Shown piece by piece: positions 14,779 through 21,989 of a stretch of DNA of 22,055 nucleotides. A program made the translations under genes and the position numbers. The stretch is from contig CAZJBT010000015.1 in NCBI GenBank assembly GCA_964544345.1, positions 1 through 22,055 of the forward strand, written 5' to 3'. Each line of letters begins with the position of its first letter. Within the stretch, counting starts at the first letter, position 1. The stretch is from CAKTOF01 sp964544345 (lineage in GTDB: Bacteria > Bacillota > Clostridia > Oscillospirales > Oscillospiraceae). Under the pieces are notes generated by a model that saw nothing but the letters and a program-made list of their open reading frames with translations, made no database searches and was not told the DNA's origin.

Positions 14779-15582
14779 ATGATCCAGGATCTTGGCGCAT
14801 TGACCCTTGACAACCATTTCACGCCGCGCCGTCCGGCGGCGGACAGCCTGGTGCTCTGCTTTGATGAAAGCGGCGTGCTGGGGCGCAAAGAGGGCGGCAC
14901 GCTGACGTTCCCGACCTGGAGGGCGCTTGGCGGCTGCCGCACGGTCTACGCGTTCTCCATCGGAGACGTCTCGTATTTTCTGGGCGACGCGGCGCAGTGC
15001 GAGGGCTTTTCGCGCTTCGGCCTGCGCGAGCTCCGCACGGCGCAGCCGCGCGCGGCCGCGTTCGCGGGCGTGACAGGCTACCATCTCTGGTGCTGGTACC
15101 GCGATAACGTCTATTGCGGCCGCTGCGGCAAGCCCATGACGCATTCCGGCTATGAGCGTGCGATGGTCTGCGCTTGCGGCAACACGGTCTATCCCAAGCT
15201 CTGTCCGGCGGTGATCGTCGCCGTGTGCTGCGGCGAGTGCATCCTGCTGACCAAATACCGCCGCCCGGGCGCGCCGTGGGCGCTGATCGCGGGCTTCGCG
15301 GAGATCGGCGAGACGCTCGAACAGACCGTCCGCCGTGAGGTGATGGAGGAGTGCGGCCTGCATGTGAAGAACATCCGCTATTACAAGAGCCAGCCCTGGG
15401 GCTTCTCGGGCGACCTGCTCTCCGGGTTCATCTGCGAGTGCGACGGGGAGGAGAATATCACGCTCGACACGGGCGAGCTGAAGGAGGCGCGCTGGTTCAG
15501 CCCCGAGGAGATCGACTTTGGCGACGACGGCGTCTCGCTCACGCGCGAGATGATCGAACGCTTCCGGCGCGCCGCGGAGTGA
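14779..15582 (+). CDS. nudC: NudC-type NAD+/NADH diphosphatase (NUDIX, also RNA deNADding)
   Basis: A 267-residue NUDIX hydrolase of the NudC type, which splits NADH into NMNH and AMP and removes NAD caps from RNA. An N-terminal domain (1-100) is followed by the zinc ribbon: C113, C116, then C131 and C133. The NUDIX box is complete at 172-194: G-x5-E178-x7-R186-E187-V-x-E190-E191-C-G-L. The NudC hallmark SQPW is at 204-207, with SGDLLSGF after it. The second zinc pair is CxC, whereas other NudC proteins have CxxC, so a residue appears to be missing there. Start at 14779 has GAGGTGAG 3-4 bases upstream, preceded by a small hairpin (14750-14765). It has its own strong promoter. Gene name given with good confidence from the motif set. 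Confidence 0.9.
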   Translation: MIQDLGALTLDNHFTPRRPAADSLVLCFDESGVLGRKEGGTLTFPTWRALGGCRTVYAFSIGDVSYFLGDAAQCEGFSRFGLRELRTAQPRAAAFAGVTGYHLWCWYRDNVYCGRCGKPMTHSGYERAMVCACGNTVYPKLCPAVIVAVCCGECILLTKYRRPGAPWALIAGFAEIGETLEQTVRREVMEECGLHVKNIRYYKSQPWGFSGDLLSGFICECDGEENITLDTGELKEARWFSPEEIDFGDDGVSLTREMIERFRRAAE

Positions 15583-15630
15583 GCGGTACGGGATGCAAGA
15601 AAAACTGGAATAGCTTGCAAAATGGGGCGA

Positions 15631-15649
15631 GGCGGGGACTGACCCCGCC
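15631..15649 (+). other. GC-rich hairpin after nudC, no T-tract
   Basis: GGCGGGG and CCCCGCC, 7-bp perfect arms around ACTGAC-type loop. It lies about 50 bases after the nudC stop but no T run follows, so it is at most a weak transcript end. Between here and 15775 I see no coding sequence or T-box motif. Confidence 0.35.
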
Positions 15650-15775
15650 CTGCGCGGCGTACCGGGAGCTAGAAAGCGCCCGACTAAAAATCAGAGAGCA
15701 GGTCTTGAAACTGAACAAACATCGGCGGGTTTTTCGGCCTGTTTTCCAGCAGAACGCAGGAAGTGCCAAAATAAC

Positions 15776-15823
15776 TTGCAAATAGCCGCAAGATTTGATA
15801 TGGTAAATTGTACATATGATACT
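15776..15823 (+). promoter_or_regulatory. Probable promoter region of ilvE
   Basis: TTGCAA (15776-15781), 17 bases, TATGGT (15799-15804) is one reading; TTGATA (15795-15800), 17 bases, GATACT (15818-15823) is another. The AT-rich island is distinct from its GC-rich surroundings. No T-box consensus is seen, so tRNA-controlled readthrough is not supported. Confidence 0.45.
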
Positions 15824-15863
15824 CCCGCCGGGAACGGCGAACTAAGAAAGGATGGCAAGTTCC

Positions 15864-16925
15864 ATGGAAATCAAGATCCAGCGCACCGAAGCGCCTCGCC
15901 AGAAGCCGCAGGGCGCTCTCGGCTTCGGCACCTATATGTCCGACCACATGTTCCTGATGAACTACACCGAGGGTCAGGGCTGGCACGACGCACGTATCGT
16001 TCCCTACGGCTCGATCGAGCTTGAACCGTGCTGCATGGTGCTCCACTATGCACAGGAGATCTTCGAGGGCCTGAAGGCCTACCGCCGTGCCGACGGCGGC
16101 ATCCAGCTTTTCCGCCCGGTCGAGAATGCCCGCCGCATGAACGATTCGTGCGAGCGCCTGTGTATCCCGCAGATCCCGGAGGAGGATTTTGTCCAGGCCG
16201 TCCGTACGCTCGTCAGCATCGACGCCGACTGGGTTCCGAATGAGGAGGGTACCTCACTCTATATCCGCCCGTTCATCTTTGCGACGGACAACCACCTGGG
16301 CGTCCACACGTCGAAGACGTATCTGTTCTGCATCATCACCAGCCCGTCCGGCGCGTACTACGCGAACGGACTTGCCCCGGTGAAGATCTATGTGGAGAAC
16401 GACGATGTTCGCGCCGTCCGCGGCGGCACGGGCTATGCCAAGTGCGGCGGCAACTACGCCGCCTCGCTGCGCGCCGGCGAGAGAGCCGAGAAGTCCGGCT
16501 ACGCGCAGGTTCTCTGGCTTGACGGCGTCGAGCGCAAGTACATCGAAGAGGTCGGCGCGATGAACATCATGTTCAAGATCGACGGCGTCGTCGTTACGCC
16601 GGAGCTGACCGGCTCAGTCCTGCCGGGCATCACGCGCAAGAGCTGCATCGAGCTGATGCGCGCCTGGGGTCTGACGGTCGAGGAGCGCCGCATCAGCGCC
16701 GAGGAGCTGTTCGACGCGGCCGATGCGGGCAAGCTCGAGGAGGTCTGGGGCACCGGTACCGCCGCCGTCATTTCGCCCGTCGGCGAAATGGGCTGGAAGG
16801 ATCGCCACACCGTTATCTGCGGCGGCGAGATCGGCCCGACTGCACAGAGACTCTACGACACGCTGACCGGCATCCAGTGGGGTCGTCTCCCCGACGAGAA
16901 CGGCTGGATCGTTCCGGTCGAGTAA
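15864..16925 (+). CDS. ilvE: Branched-chain amino acid aminotransferase
   Basis: A 353-residue PLP-dependent class IV aminotransferase, which transfers the amino group between glutamate and the keto acids of leucine, isoleucine and valine in the cytosol. Clostridial-type markers are seen from the start (MEIKIQRTEAP), HYAQEIFEGLKAYR (61-74), YIRPFIFATDNHLGV (133-147) and GYAKCGGNYAAS with the PLP lysine K193. EEVGAMNIMF (228-237) is the usual cofactor-contact strand. Length is typical of the 340-360 aa bacterial form. The start is taken as 15864, with AGAAAGG 12 bases upstream; an in-frame ATG at 15852 is immediately next to that site and less likely, though possible. A terminator follows. It may be coupled by partial readthrough to the threonine aldolase-like gene. 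Confidence 0.93.
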   Translation: MEIKIQRTEAPRQKPQGALGFGTYMSDHMFLMNYTEGQGWHDARIVPYGSIELEPCCMVLHYAQEIFEGLKAYRRADGGIQLFRPVENARRMNDSCERLCIPQIPEEDFVQAVRTLVSIDADWVPNEEGTSLYIRPFIFATDNHLGVHTSKTYLFCIITSPSGAYYANGLAPVKIYVENDDVRAVRGGTGYAKCGGNYAASLRAGERAEKSGYAQVLWLDGVERKYIEEVGAMNIMFKIDGVVVTPELTGSVLPGITRKSCIELMRAWGLTVEERRISAEELFDAADAGKLEEVWGTGTAAVISPVGEMGWKDRHTVICGGEIGPTAQRLYDTLTGIQWGRLPDENGWIVPVE

Positions 16926-17028
16926 ATCACCCGATCCTCTCTCCGGTCGAGGAGCTGACCGCTGCGCGCGCTCCGTGATCGGAGCGAGCCGATCCTGTCC
17001 AGCGCCAAAATCATAGATGATCAAAATA

Positions 17029-17062
17029 GGGGCTGCCGCAGTCAGGCGGCAGCTCCTTTTTT
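17029..17062 (+). terminator. Terminator/attenuator between ilvE and the threonine aldolase-like gene
   Basis: GGGGCTGCCGC (17029-17039) pairs with GCGGCAGCTCC (17046-17056) with one G-U pair, followed by T6. The ribosome binding site of the next gene starts right after the T-tract, only about 18 bases before its GTG start. A separate inverted repeat, CGCTCCG-TGAT-CGGAGCG, lies at 16969-16986. Confidence 0.85.
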
Positions 17063-17080
17063 CCGGAAGGAGCCAGAACA

Positions 17081-18121
17081 GTGATCCGATTTGAAAGCGA
17101 CTATACCGAGGGTGCGATCCCGGAGATCCTCCGCGCGCTCAGCGAGCATAACTATGTGCAGACGGCAGGCTATGGCGTTGATCCGATCAGCGACCGGGCA
17201 AGAGCGCGCGTGCGTGAGCTGTGCAGCGCGCCGGAGGCCGATGTGCATTTTCTCACCGGCGGTACACAGACGAATCTGACTGTGCTCGCCGCGGCGCTGC
17301 GGCCGCACCAGGGCGCGGTCTGTGCCGACGCCGGCCACATTGCGATCCACGAATCGGGCGCGATCGAGGCGACGGGGCACAAGGTGCTCAGTCAGCCATC
17401 TTCAGATGGCAAGCTCTCCGCCGCCTGCCTGGATGCCGTGTGCGCCGCGCACTGGAATGACGCCAACCACGAGCACATGGTTCAGCCGGGGCTGGCGTAT
17501 CTGTCCCAGCCGACGGAGACGGGCGGGCTGTACTCGCTTGCGGAGCTGGAGGCGCTGCGCGCCGTGTGCGACAAGTGGGGCGTGCTGCTCTACGTCGACG
17601 GTGCGCGGCTCGGCTACGCGCTCGCGGCCGAGGAAAACGACGTGACCCTGCCCGACCTTGCGCGGCTGTGCGACGCGTTCTACATCGGCGGCACCAAGGT
17701 CGGCGCGCTGTTCGGCGAGGCGCTCGTGCTGACGGCGCCGGTCTTGCAGCGTGATTTCCGTTATATCCTCAAGCAGCGCGGCGGCATGCTGGCCAAGGGC
17801 TGGCTGCTTGGGCTGCAATTTGACGAGCTGCTGCGCGGTGACGTCTACCTCCGGATCGCGCGCCACGCGCTCGAGCAGGCAAAGCGCATTCGGGACGCCT
17901 TCGCGTCGCACGGCTGTGCATTTTTGATCGTCTCGCCCACAAATCAGCAGTTTCCCATCCTGCCGGACGATAAGCTTGCGAAGCTGTCAGAAGCGTTCGC
18001 CAGCTCATACTGGTGCCGGATCGCGCCGGGCATGAGCGCCGTCCGCTTCTGTACGAGCTGGGCGACCAGGCCGGAGGACGTCGACGCCCTCCTGGCTGCC
18101 ATTGACGAGGTCTTTGCATGA
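17081..18121 (+). CDS. Threonine aldolase-family beta-eliminating lyase
   Basis: A 346-residue PLP enzyme of the fold-type I aromatic amino acid beta-eliminating lyase/threonine aldolase family, which likely splits L-threonine (or L-allo-threonine) to glycine and acetaldehyde. It starts with GTG at 17081, fixed by GGAAGGAG 10 bases upstream. Visible markers are FESDYTEGAIPEIL (4-17), H86 in AGHIAIHESG (PLP stacking), D173 in YVDGARLGYAL (ring nitrogen contact) with R176, and the Schiff-base lysine K206 in YIGGTKVGALFGE. Length is standard. It sits behind a terminator after ilvE with no clear promoter of its own, so it is probably expressed by partial readthrough. A C-beta lyase with another substrate is possible. 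Confidence 0.9.
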   Translation: MIRFESDYTEGAIPEILRALSEHNYVQTAGYGVDPISDRARARVRELCSAPEADVHFLTGGTQTNLTVLAAALRPHQGAVCADAGHIAIHESGAIEATGHKVLSQPSSDGKLSAACLDAVCAAHWNDANHEHMVQPGLAYLSQPTETGGLYSLAELEALRAVCDKWGVLLYVDGARLGYALAAEENDVTLPDLARLCDAFYIGGTKVGALFGEALVLTAPVLQRDFRYILKQRGGMLAKGWLLGLQFDELLRGDVYLRIARHALEQAKRIRDAFASHGCAFLIVSPTNQQFPILPDDKLAKLSEAFASSYWCRIAPGMSAVRFCTSWATRPEDVDALLAAIDEVFA

Positions 18122-18201
18122 AACGGATTTTTCGTCCGGAAAACTTCTAAAGGTACTTTGGAATCCGCCGGAGCGTCAGCTTATCAAAAAACCTCGTAGA
18201 G

Positions 18202-18223
18202 TTTCGCCGCCGTAGCGGCGAAA
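18202..18223. repeat. Hairpin 1 of the lyase / FAD-reductase intergenic cluster
   Basis: TTTCGCCGC (18202-18210), loop CGTA, GCGGCGAAA (18215-18223): a perfect 9-bp stem, no T-tract on either strand. Confidence 0.65.
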
Positions 18224-18236
18224 TCAAATCAGGATC

Positions 18237-18269
18237 GTTTTCTCCGGCGACCTGTGCGTCGGAGAAAAC
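18237..18269. repeat. Hairpin 2 of the intergenic cluster
   Basis: GTTTTCTCCG (18237-18246) pairs perfectly over 10 bp with CGGAGAAAAC (18260-18269) around a 13-base loop, with extra CG pairing possible inside. Confidence 0.65.
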
Positions 18270-18296
18270 TCCGCACGTTTACAGGCCGCAGTCCCT

Positions 18297-18327
18297 TGTC
18301 GAAGAACGCCGCAGGCGTTCTTCGACA
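18297..18327. repeat. Hairpin 3 of the intergenic cluster
   Basis: TGTCGAAGAACGCC (18297-18310), loop GCA, GGCGTTCTTCGACA (18314-18327): a perfect 14-bp stem. No T-tract follows on either strand, so it is not a classic intrinsic terminator. Confidence 0.75.
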
Positions 18328-18332
18328 GTCTC

Positions 18333-18365
18333 ACGCCCCGCCCTGCATCCTGCAGGACGGGGCGT
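18333..18365. terminator. Hairpin 4: probable transcript end of the FAD-reductase and/or lyase gene
   Basis: ACGCCCCG (18333-18340) pairs with CGGGGCGT (18358-18365), and the inner CCTGCA/TGCAGG pairs too, leaving one C-A mismatch and a 3-base loop. It lies 20 bases past the stop of the minus-strand FAD gene. The T-tract is weak (TTT on the plus side only), so the strand is uncertain. Confidence 0.5.
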
Positions 18366-18384
18366 TTGAGCTTTCTGTGAGCAC

Positions 18385-20205
18385 TCAGATGTAGGCTTTG
18401 GCGATGCACTCGGCGGCGACATAGCCGGTGGTCATCGCGCTGCCGCAGGAGTTGCCCGCGGTCGGAGTATGGTACTGGATGCCGAAGCGCTGTCCGCAGC
18501 AGTTGCCGATGGCATACAGGCCGGGGATCGGCTGCTTGTCGCGATCGAGAACCCTATAATCGCCGTCGGTGCAGACGCCCGCATGCTGGCACAGGCCGCC
18601 GTGCGGCTTCATCTCGCCGGTTTTCGCTGCCGCGCCGAAAAACGGAGCGTCCTTGATCGGGAACATATACGTCGGGTCGCAGCCCCAGTCGCTGTCATAG
18701 CCTTTTTCGCACATCTCGTTCCAGTGCGCGACCTCGGCGACGAAGTTTTGGAGCGACTCGCCCTCGTAGCCGAGATACGAGCCAAGCTCCTCGACTGAGT
18801 TGGCCGCGAAAATGTGGTCGTAGCTCTCGCCATAGCGGGCAAAGCAGTGGACGTCGCAGCCCTCGGGGCCGGGCTGACAGGCGGCCATGTCGGCGCGCAC
18901 GACGGAGAGCATATAGTCGTTGCTGCGATCCATGACCTCGTGGCCGTAGCCCTGATGCTCGCAGTACTCGTCCCAATTGGCGTCCGTGACGATGGCGACC
19001 ACGCCGCCCGGCGGCAGCATGTCGACCGCGCCGTTCGCACCGAATTTGGTGATCGTCTCGTTCATGAAGCGCTTGCCGTCCGGGCCGAAGGTCGGCCAGC
19101 AGCCGCCAAACGGAAAGTTGGGCTTGTCGTTATTGGACGCGCCCTGACCGGCACGCGGGCCGGCCTCCATCGTGCCGCCGGCCCACAGGCACATGCGGAT
19201 GCCCGAGCCGTCGCGGCCGCCGCTCTCCATGTTGCTCGCATCCGTGCGGTCAAGGCCGACCGACCAGGCGAGGTTGCGCAGCGTGTCGCACAGGTCGAGG
19301 CGCATATCCGGATTGCCGCCGAAGTCGCCCGCCGCGGCGACCGCCGCCCGGCAGTTGACCTTGAAGAAGTTCCCGTCGATGTCGCGGGCGATGCAGCCGC
19401 AGATCGCGCCGTCGCCGTCCTGCAGCAGGCGGATCGCCTGCGCGCCGTAAAGATACTGCGCGCCGCGCTTGACGGCCTCGGTATGCAGCGTGCGCATGAC
19501 AAACGGCCACATGTTGTTGTTCGTCTCCTGGTCGCGCCACTGGAGCATGCCGATGAAGCTCTTCTGGCCGCATGTCTCGCCGGTGAAGTATTTGTTGCCC
19601 TTGTACTGCGTCGGGTGGGCATAGGCGTCGATGTATTCCTGGGGGATGAAGCTGAGCACCCAGTCCATCATCTCACCCGAGCGGGTGACATAGTCGCGCA
19701 CGAGCTTCGGATGCGCGTGGCCAAGCGCCTTGCGCATGTACTCGTTGTAGACGTCCATCAGGTCATACTCCGGCACGCCGTGGTCGAGGAAGAATTTCGA
19801 GTTGTAGGTCGCCATGTCGCAGGCGAACGCGTCGTACTCCTCCCACGTCTGAGACTCGAGGCAGAGCACGTCGACGCCCAGCTCGGCCAGGCGCAGCGTG
19901 GCGGTGCTGCCCGCGGGGCCGGAGCCGATGACGAGCACGCTGCAGTCTTTTTCATATGCCACTTCCGAGATCTCAGGTGGTTCGCCGAGCCAGAGCGGGC
20001 GGTTGTTCATGACCTCACCGGGCGTCAGGCCGAGTCCCTCGACGCTGCCGACCTGCATGGAGACGAGCGCATCGCCCTTCAACACGCGCTCGATATAGTC
20101 CTGCGGTGTCTGCGGAGCTTTGGCGTCCGGATCCTGCCGGCGGTTCCCCTGCGCGTAGGTTTTTGCCAGATATTCCTCCTGGGAAATGACTCTTTGTTCA
20201 CTCAT
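18385..20205 (-). CDS. FAD-dependent reductase, fumarate reductase/succinate dehydrogenase flavoprotein-like
   Basis: A 606-residue flavoprotein of the FAD_binding_2 family (fumarate reductase, urocanate reductase and 3-ketosteroid dehydrogenase relatives). The dinucleotide-binding fold is at about 88-118 (SVLVIGSGPAGSTATLRLAE), and the C-terminal FAD-binding part has IPGLYAIGNCCG, then G-I-Q-Y-H-T-P-T-A-G-N-S-C-G-S-A-M-T-T-G (about 575-595). A mixed N-terminal extension of about 85 residues precedes the fold. There is no Sec/Tat signal and no FMN-binding or cytochrome domain, unlike secreted respiratory reductases, so it is probably cytosolic. The HPT-type substrate motif of fumarate reductases is not seen, so the reduced or oxidised substrate cannot be named. 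The start at MSEQRVIS has AAAGGAG 7 bases upstream; the Met two codons earlier is too close to it. Confidence 0.85.
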   Translation of the reverse strand: MSEQRVISQEEYLAKTYAQGNRRQDPDAKAPQTPQDYIERVLKGDALVSMQVGSVEGLGLTPGEVMNNRPLWLGEPPEISEVAYEKDCSVLVIGSGPAGSTATLRLAELGVDVLCLESQTWEEYDAFACDMATYNSKFFLDHGVPEYDLMDVYNEYMRKALGHAHPKLVRDYVTRSGEMMDWVLSFIPQEYIDAYAHPTQYKGNKYFTGETCGQKSFIGMLQWRDQETNNNMWPFVMRTLHTEAVKRGAQYLYGAQAIRLLQDGDGAICGCIARDIDGNFFKVNCRAAVAAAGDFGGNPDMRLDLCDTLRNLAWSVGLDRTDASNMESGGRDGSGIRMCLWAGGTMEAGPRAGQGASNNDKPNFPFGGCWPTFGPDGKRFMNETITKFGANGAVDMLPPGGVVAIVTDANWDEYCEHQGYGHEVMDRSNDYMLSVVRADMAACQPGPEGCDVHCFARYGESYDHIFAANSVEELGSYLGYEGESLQNFVAEVAHWNEMCEKGYDSDWGCDPTYMFPIKDAPFFGAAAKTGEMKPHGGLCQHAGVCTDGDYRVLDRDKQPIPGLYAIGNCCGQRFGIQYHTPTAGNSCGSAMTTGYVAAECIAKAYI

Positions 20206-20235
20206 GTACATTCTCCTTTGCTGAGATTCTTTCTT

Positions 20236-20264
20236 ATCATACCAAAAGTAGGAGGAGGATTGAA
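20236..20264 (-). promoter_or_regulatory. SigA-type promoter of the FAD-dependent reductase gene
   Basis: On the minus strand, TTCAAT (plus 20259-20264), exact 17-base spacer, TATGAT (plus 20236-20241), preceded by TGG as in extended -10 promoters. About 30 bases before the start codon. Confidence 0.6.
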
Positions 20265-20394
20265 GCGTATTTTATGGGATTTACCATGAAAAGTACGCAT
20301 GCGGACGATTGATTTTGTGCATCGACAGGCTTCTTTCGGTTTTTCCGTGCCGACGCTCTAAAATGGAGCAAACTGAAATACGGAGGAATGTACG

Positions 20395-21120
20395 ATGCGA
20401 TGGAGACTCGAACGAACCACGGGCGTGGCGGCGCTGCTGTTGTCGGTCGGCGCGTTTCTGACGATGGCCGGGCCGCTGGCCGCAGCGGACGCTGAGTCGG
20501 CGCAGCTCATCGGCGCGCCGACGACCGCAGCGGAGACGGCCGAGACGGCAGAGACGGGCGGCACGCTGCCGCAGACGGTGGTGGTGGAGAATGCGGCGGC
20601 GAATGCGGAGCCGGTTCGGCTGCTGGTGTACTTTGCCGATCTGGAGCCGGGTACGGCGCTCACGCTCGCAGGGTCTGATGACGCGGCGGGCAGCCTGACC
20701 GTGCCGGAGAGCGGCGAGCTGACGCTGACGCTCCGACCTGGCCGGTGGCGCCTTTCTGCGGAGGGCAGCGCGGACGTGAGCTTTACGCTCAGGGAAAACG
20801 CCGCCGTCTCTGACGTTTCGGGCGCCGGCTGGACGGACGGCGAATCGCTGACGCTCTCGCAGACGGTGTGCGGCAGTCTGACGGTCGTAAAAACGCAGGC
20901 CTCGGATGCATCCGAAACACAGTACATCTACCGCTTGGCAGGCGCGGAGCTGGAAAACGACTGCCGCGCGCTGGCCTTTGGGCCTGAGAGCGAGCCGACG
21001 CAGTACTGCACGTTCTGGGAGCTGCCCGCAGGCAGCTATATCCTCTATGAGAACGACGCTGAGGTCGCGCGCATCACGATCAGCCCCGGCGACCGCTCGC
21101 AGACCGTGACATTGAACTGA
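20395..21120 (+). CDS. Secreted protein with Cna-B/SpaA-like beta-sandwich repeats
   Basis: A 241-residue protein I do not recognise as a named family. Residues 1-32 form a Sec signal (two Arg, hydrophobic core AALLLSVGAFLTMAG, cleavage near LAAADA). An Ala/Thr/Glu-rich linker follows (35-55, TAETAETAETGG), then two similar beta-rich modules: about 72-118, with GELTLTLRPGRWRLSAEG, and about 180-240, with TFWELPAGSYILYENDAEVARIT, which resembles Cna-B/SpaA prealbumin-like repeats. There is no C-terminal LPxTG, transmembrane anchor or lipobox, so it is probably released or held non-covalently. The start has CGGAGG 10 bases upstream. It diverges from the FAD-reductase gene. A surface or envelope-binding role is inference only. 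Confidence 0.7.
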   Translation: MRWRLERTTGVAALLLSVGAFLTMAGPLAAADAESAQLIGAPTTAAETAETAETGGTLPQTVVVENAAANAEPVRLLVYFADLEPGTALTLAGSDDAAGSLTVPESGELTLTLRPGRWRLSAEGSADVSFTLRENAAVSDVSGAGWTDGESLTLSQTVCGSLTVVKTQASDASETQYIYRLAGAELENDCRALAFGPESEPTQYCTFWELPAGSYILYENDAEVARITISPGDRSQTVTLN

Positions 21121-21171
21121 CAACCCCTGGACGCGCGGCGCAATACGCACTGTATTCTGTGCGGCTCGAAA

Positions 21172-21196
21172 GCATGCGCGCGCCGCAGGCGCATGC
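21172..21196. repeat. Inverted repeat after the secreted-protein gene
   Basis: GCATGCGC and GCGCATGC, perfect 8-bp arms around a 9-base loop. It precedes the likely terminator at 21199-21241. Confidence 0.4.
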
Positions 21197-21198
21197 CG

Positions 21199-21241
21199 GC
21201 CGCAGAGAAGCGCTGCCCTGCTCTGCGGCGGCCTTTGCTTT
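21199..21241 (+). terminator. Likely terminator of the secreted-protein gene
   Basis: GCCGCAGAG (21199-21207) pairs perfectly over 9 bp with CTCTGCGGC (21221-21229), followed by GGCCTTTGCTTTT. The T-run is interrupted, so efficiency is uncertain. Confidence 0.5.
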
Positions 21242-21323
21242 TGCCGCGGAGTGACCGGCTCGATCCGCGCTTGTTCCGCAGTTGACGCCAGCGGCTGGCG
21301 CCGGTCTGCGGCGTGCCGGGCAT

Positions 21324-21364
21324 AAAAAGCTCCCCGGTGGGACGCGGCGTCCTACCGGGGAGCT
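21324..21364 (-). terminator. Intrinsic terminator of the minus-strand Q/P/R-rich protein gene
   Basis: AGCTCCCCGGT (21328-21338) pairs with ACCGGGGAGCT (21354-21364), with GGAC/GTCC pairing inside. Read on the minus strand it ends in a T5 run (the AAAAA at 21324-21328 of the plus strand). It lies just after the stop codon. Confidence 0.88.
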
Positions 21365-21368
21365 GTAT

Positions 21369-21989
21369 TCAATTCTCGCTGTCGGACTGGGAGTTGTTTT
21401 GCGGCGTGCCGCCGGACGGCTTGCAGTGACGGCGGCGATGGTTATTTGATTTTTTTCTCTGCTCGCCAGCGGGCTGGATCGCCGGCTCGGCCGGCTGCTT
21501 CGCGGCGGATTCCGGTGCGCTTTGCTTTTTGCGTTGACCCTGCTGGTTCTGCGGACGGGGCTGCTGTGATTGCTGACTCTGCTGGTTCTGCGGGCGGCTC
21601 GTGCGCGGCTGCTGCTTCTTGTTTTGGCTCTGCTGCTTTTTCTCCTGCGGCGGATCGCTGTGGGCTGCCGGCTGCGCGGACTCTTGCCGCTTCTCGCTCG
21701 AGATATCGGCGTGCGGCTTGTTCTGCCCGCCGCGGTGGCTGCGGCGGTGCGAGGGGGTCTTCGGCTGCTCCGCCGGCTCAGACACGTTCTGGCAGGAGGT
21801 CTTGCCGCCTGGCAGGTAGTCCTCGATATTTGGCGCGTCGCTGGTCTTCCGGCGGTTCGGGTCGGAGGAAATTGGCGCCCAATCGTCGGGAATGGGCGGG
21901 TCGGTCTTTTTCGCCTTGCCATTTCGCCAGACACACACGTCGCAGCTATGGAAGCACTGGACGCAGTCCGGCTGCTTTTCCATGCGCAC
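21369..21989 (-). CDS. Q/P/R-rich, largely disordered protein with N-terminal Cys cluster (possibly truncated at window end)
   Basis: About 205 residues if started at GTG/ATG near 21983-21989; the same frame stays open to base 22055, so the gene may begin outside the window. No clear ribosome binding site sits before these starts. Near the N-terminus four Cys are spaced CxxCxxxCxxC (CVQCFHSCDVC), suited to one Zn or Fe-S site. After about residue 50 the sequence is low complexity: P, Q, S, K and R dominate, with QNQQSQQSQQPRPQNQQ in the middle and two basic HRRSHRGG / NHRRRHCKP stretches. The coding DNA has a 15-base repeat (21540-21554 and 21579-21593, period 39 bases = 13 residues). A nucleic-acid- or ribosome-binding role is inference from charge; no family recognised. 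Confidence 0.6.
   Translation of the reverse strand: MRMEKQPDCVQCFHSCDVCVWRNGKAKKTDPPIPDDWAPISSDPNRRKTSDAPNIEDYLPGGKTSCQNVSEPAEQPKTPSHRRSHRGGQNKPHADISSEKRQESAQPAAHSDPPQEKKQQSQNKKQQPRTSRPQNQQSQQSQQPRPQNQQGQRKKQSAPESAAKQPAEPAIQPAGEQRKKSNNHRRRHCKPSGGTPQNNSQSDSEN
21540..21593. repeat. Two-copy 15-base direct repeat inside the Q/P-rich protein gene
   Basis: CTGCTGGTTCTGCGG occurs at 21540-21554 and again at 21579-21593, 39 bases apart, in frame. It encodes the PQNQQ motifs and could allow slippage-driven length change. Confidence 0.7.

Noticed and set aside
14747..14782. GTG-started 11-codon mini-ORF overlapping the nudC start as ATGA
   Set aside because: Ribosome binding site is 16 bases away and the peptide has no attenuator-like residues; likely chance.
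15583..15863. T-box or other riboswitch before ilvE
   Set aside because: No T-box core motif or specifier-type stem is visible; only a short GC hairpin and an AT-rich promoter-like region.
18814..20289. Plus-strand frame of 491 codons opposite the FAD reductase
   Set aside because: Antisense shadow with A/V/R/H-rich composition and no start signals; the minus-strand gene has motifs along its full length.
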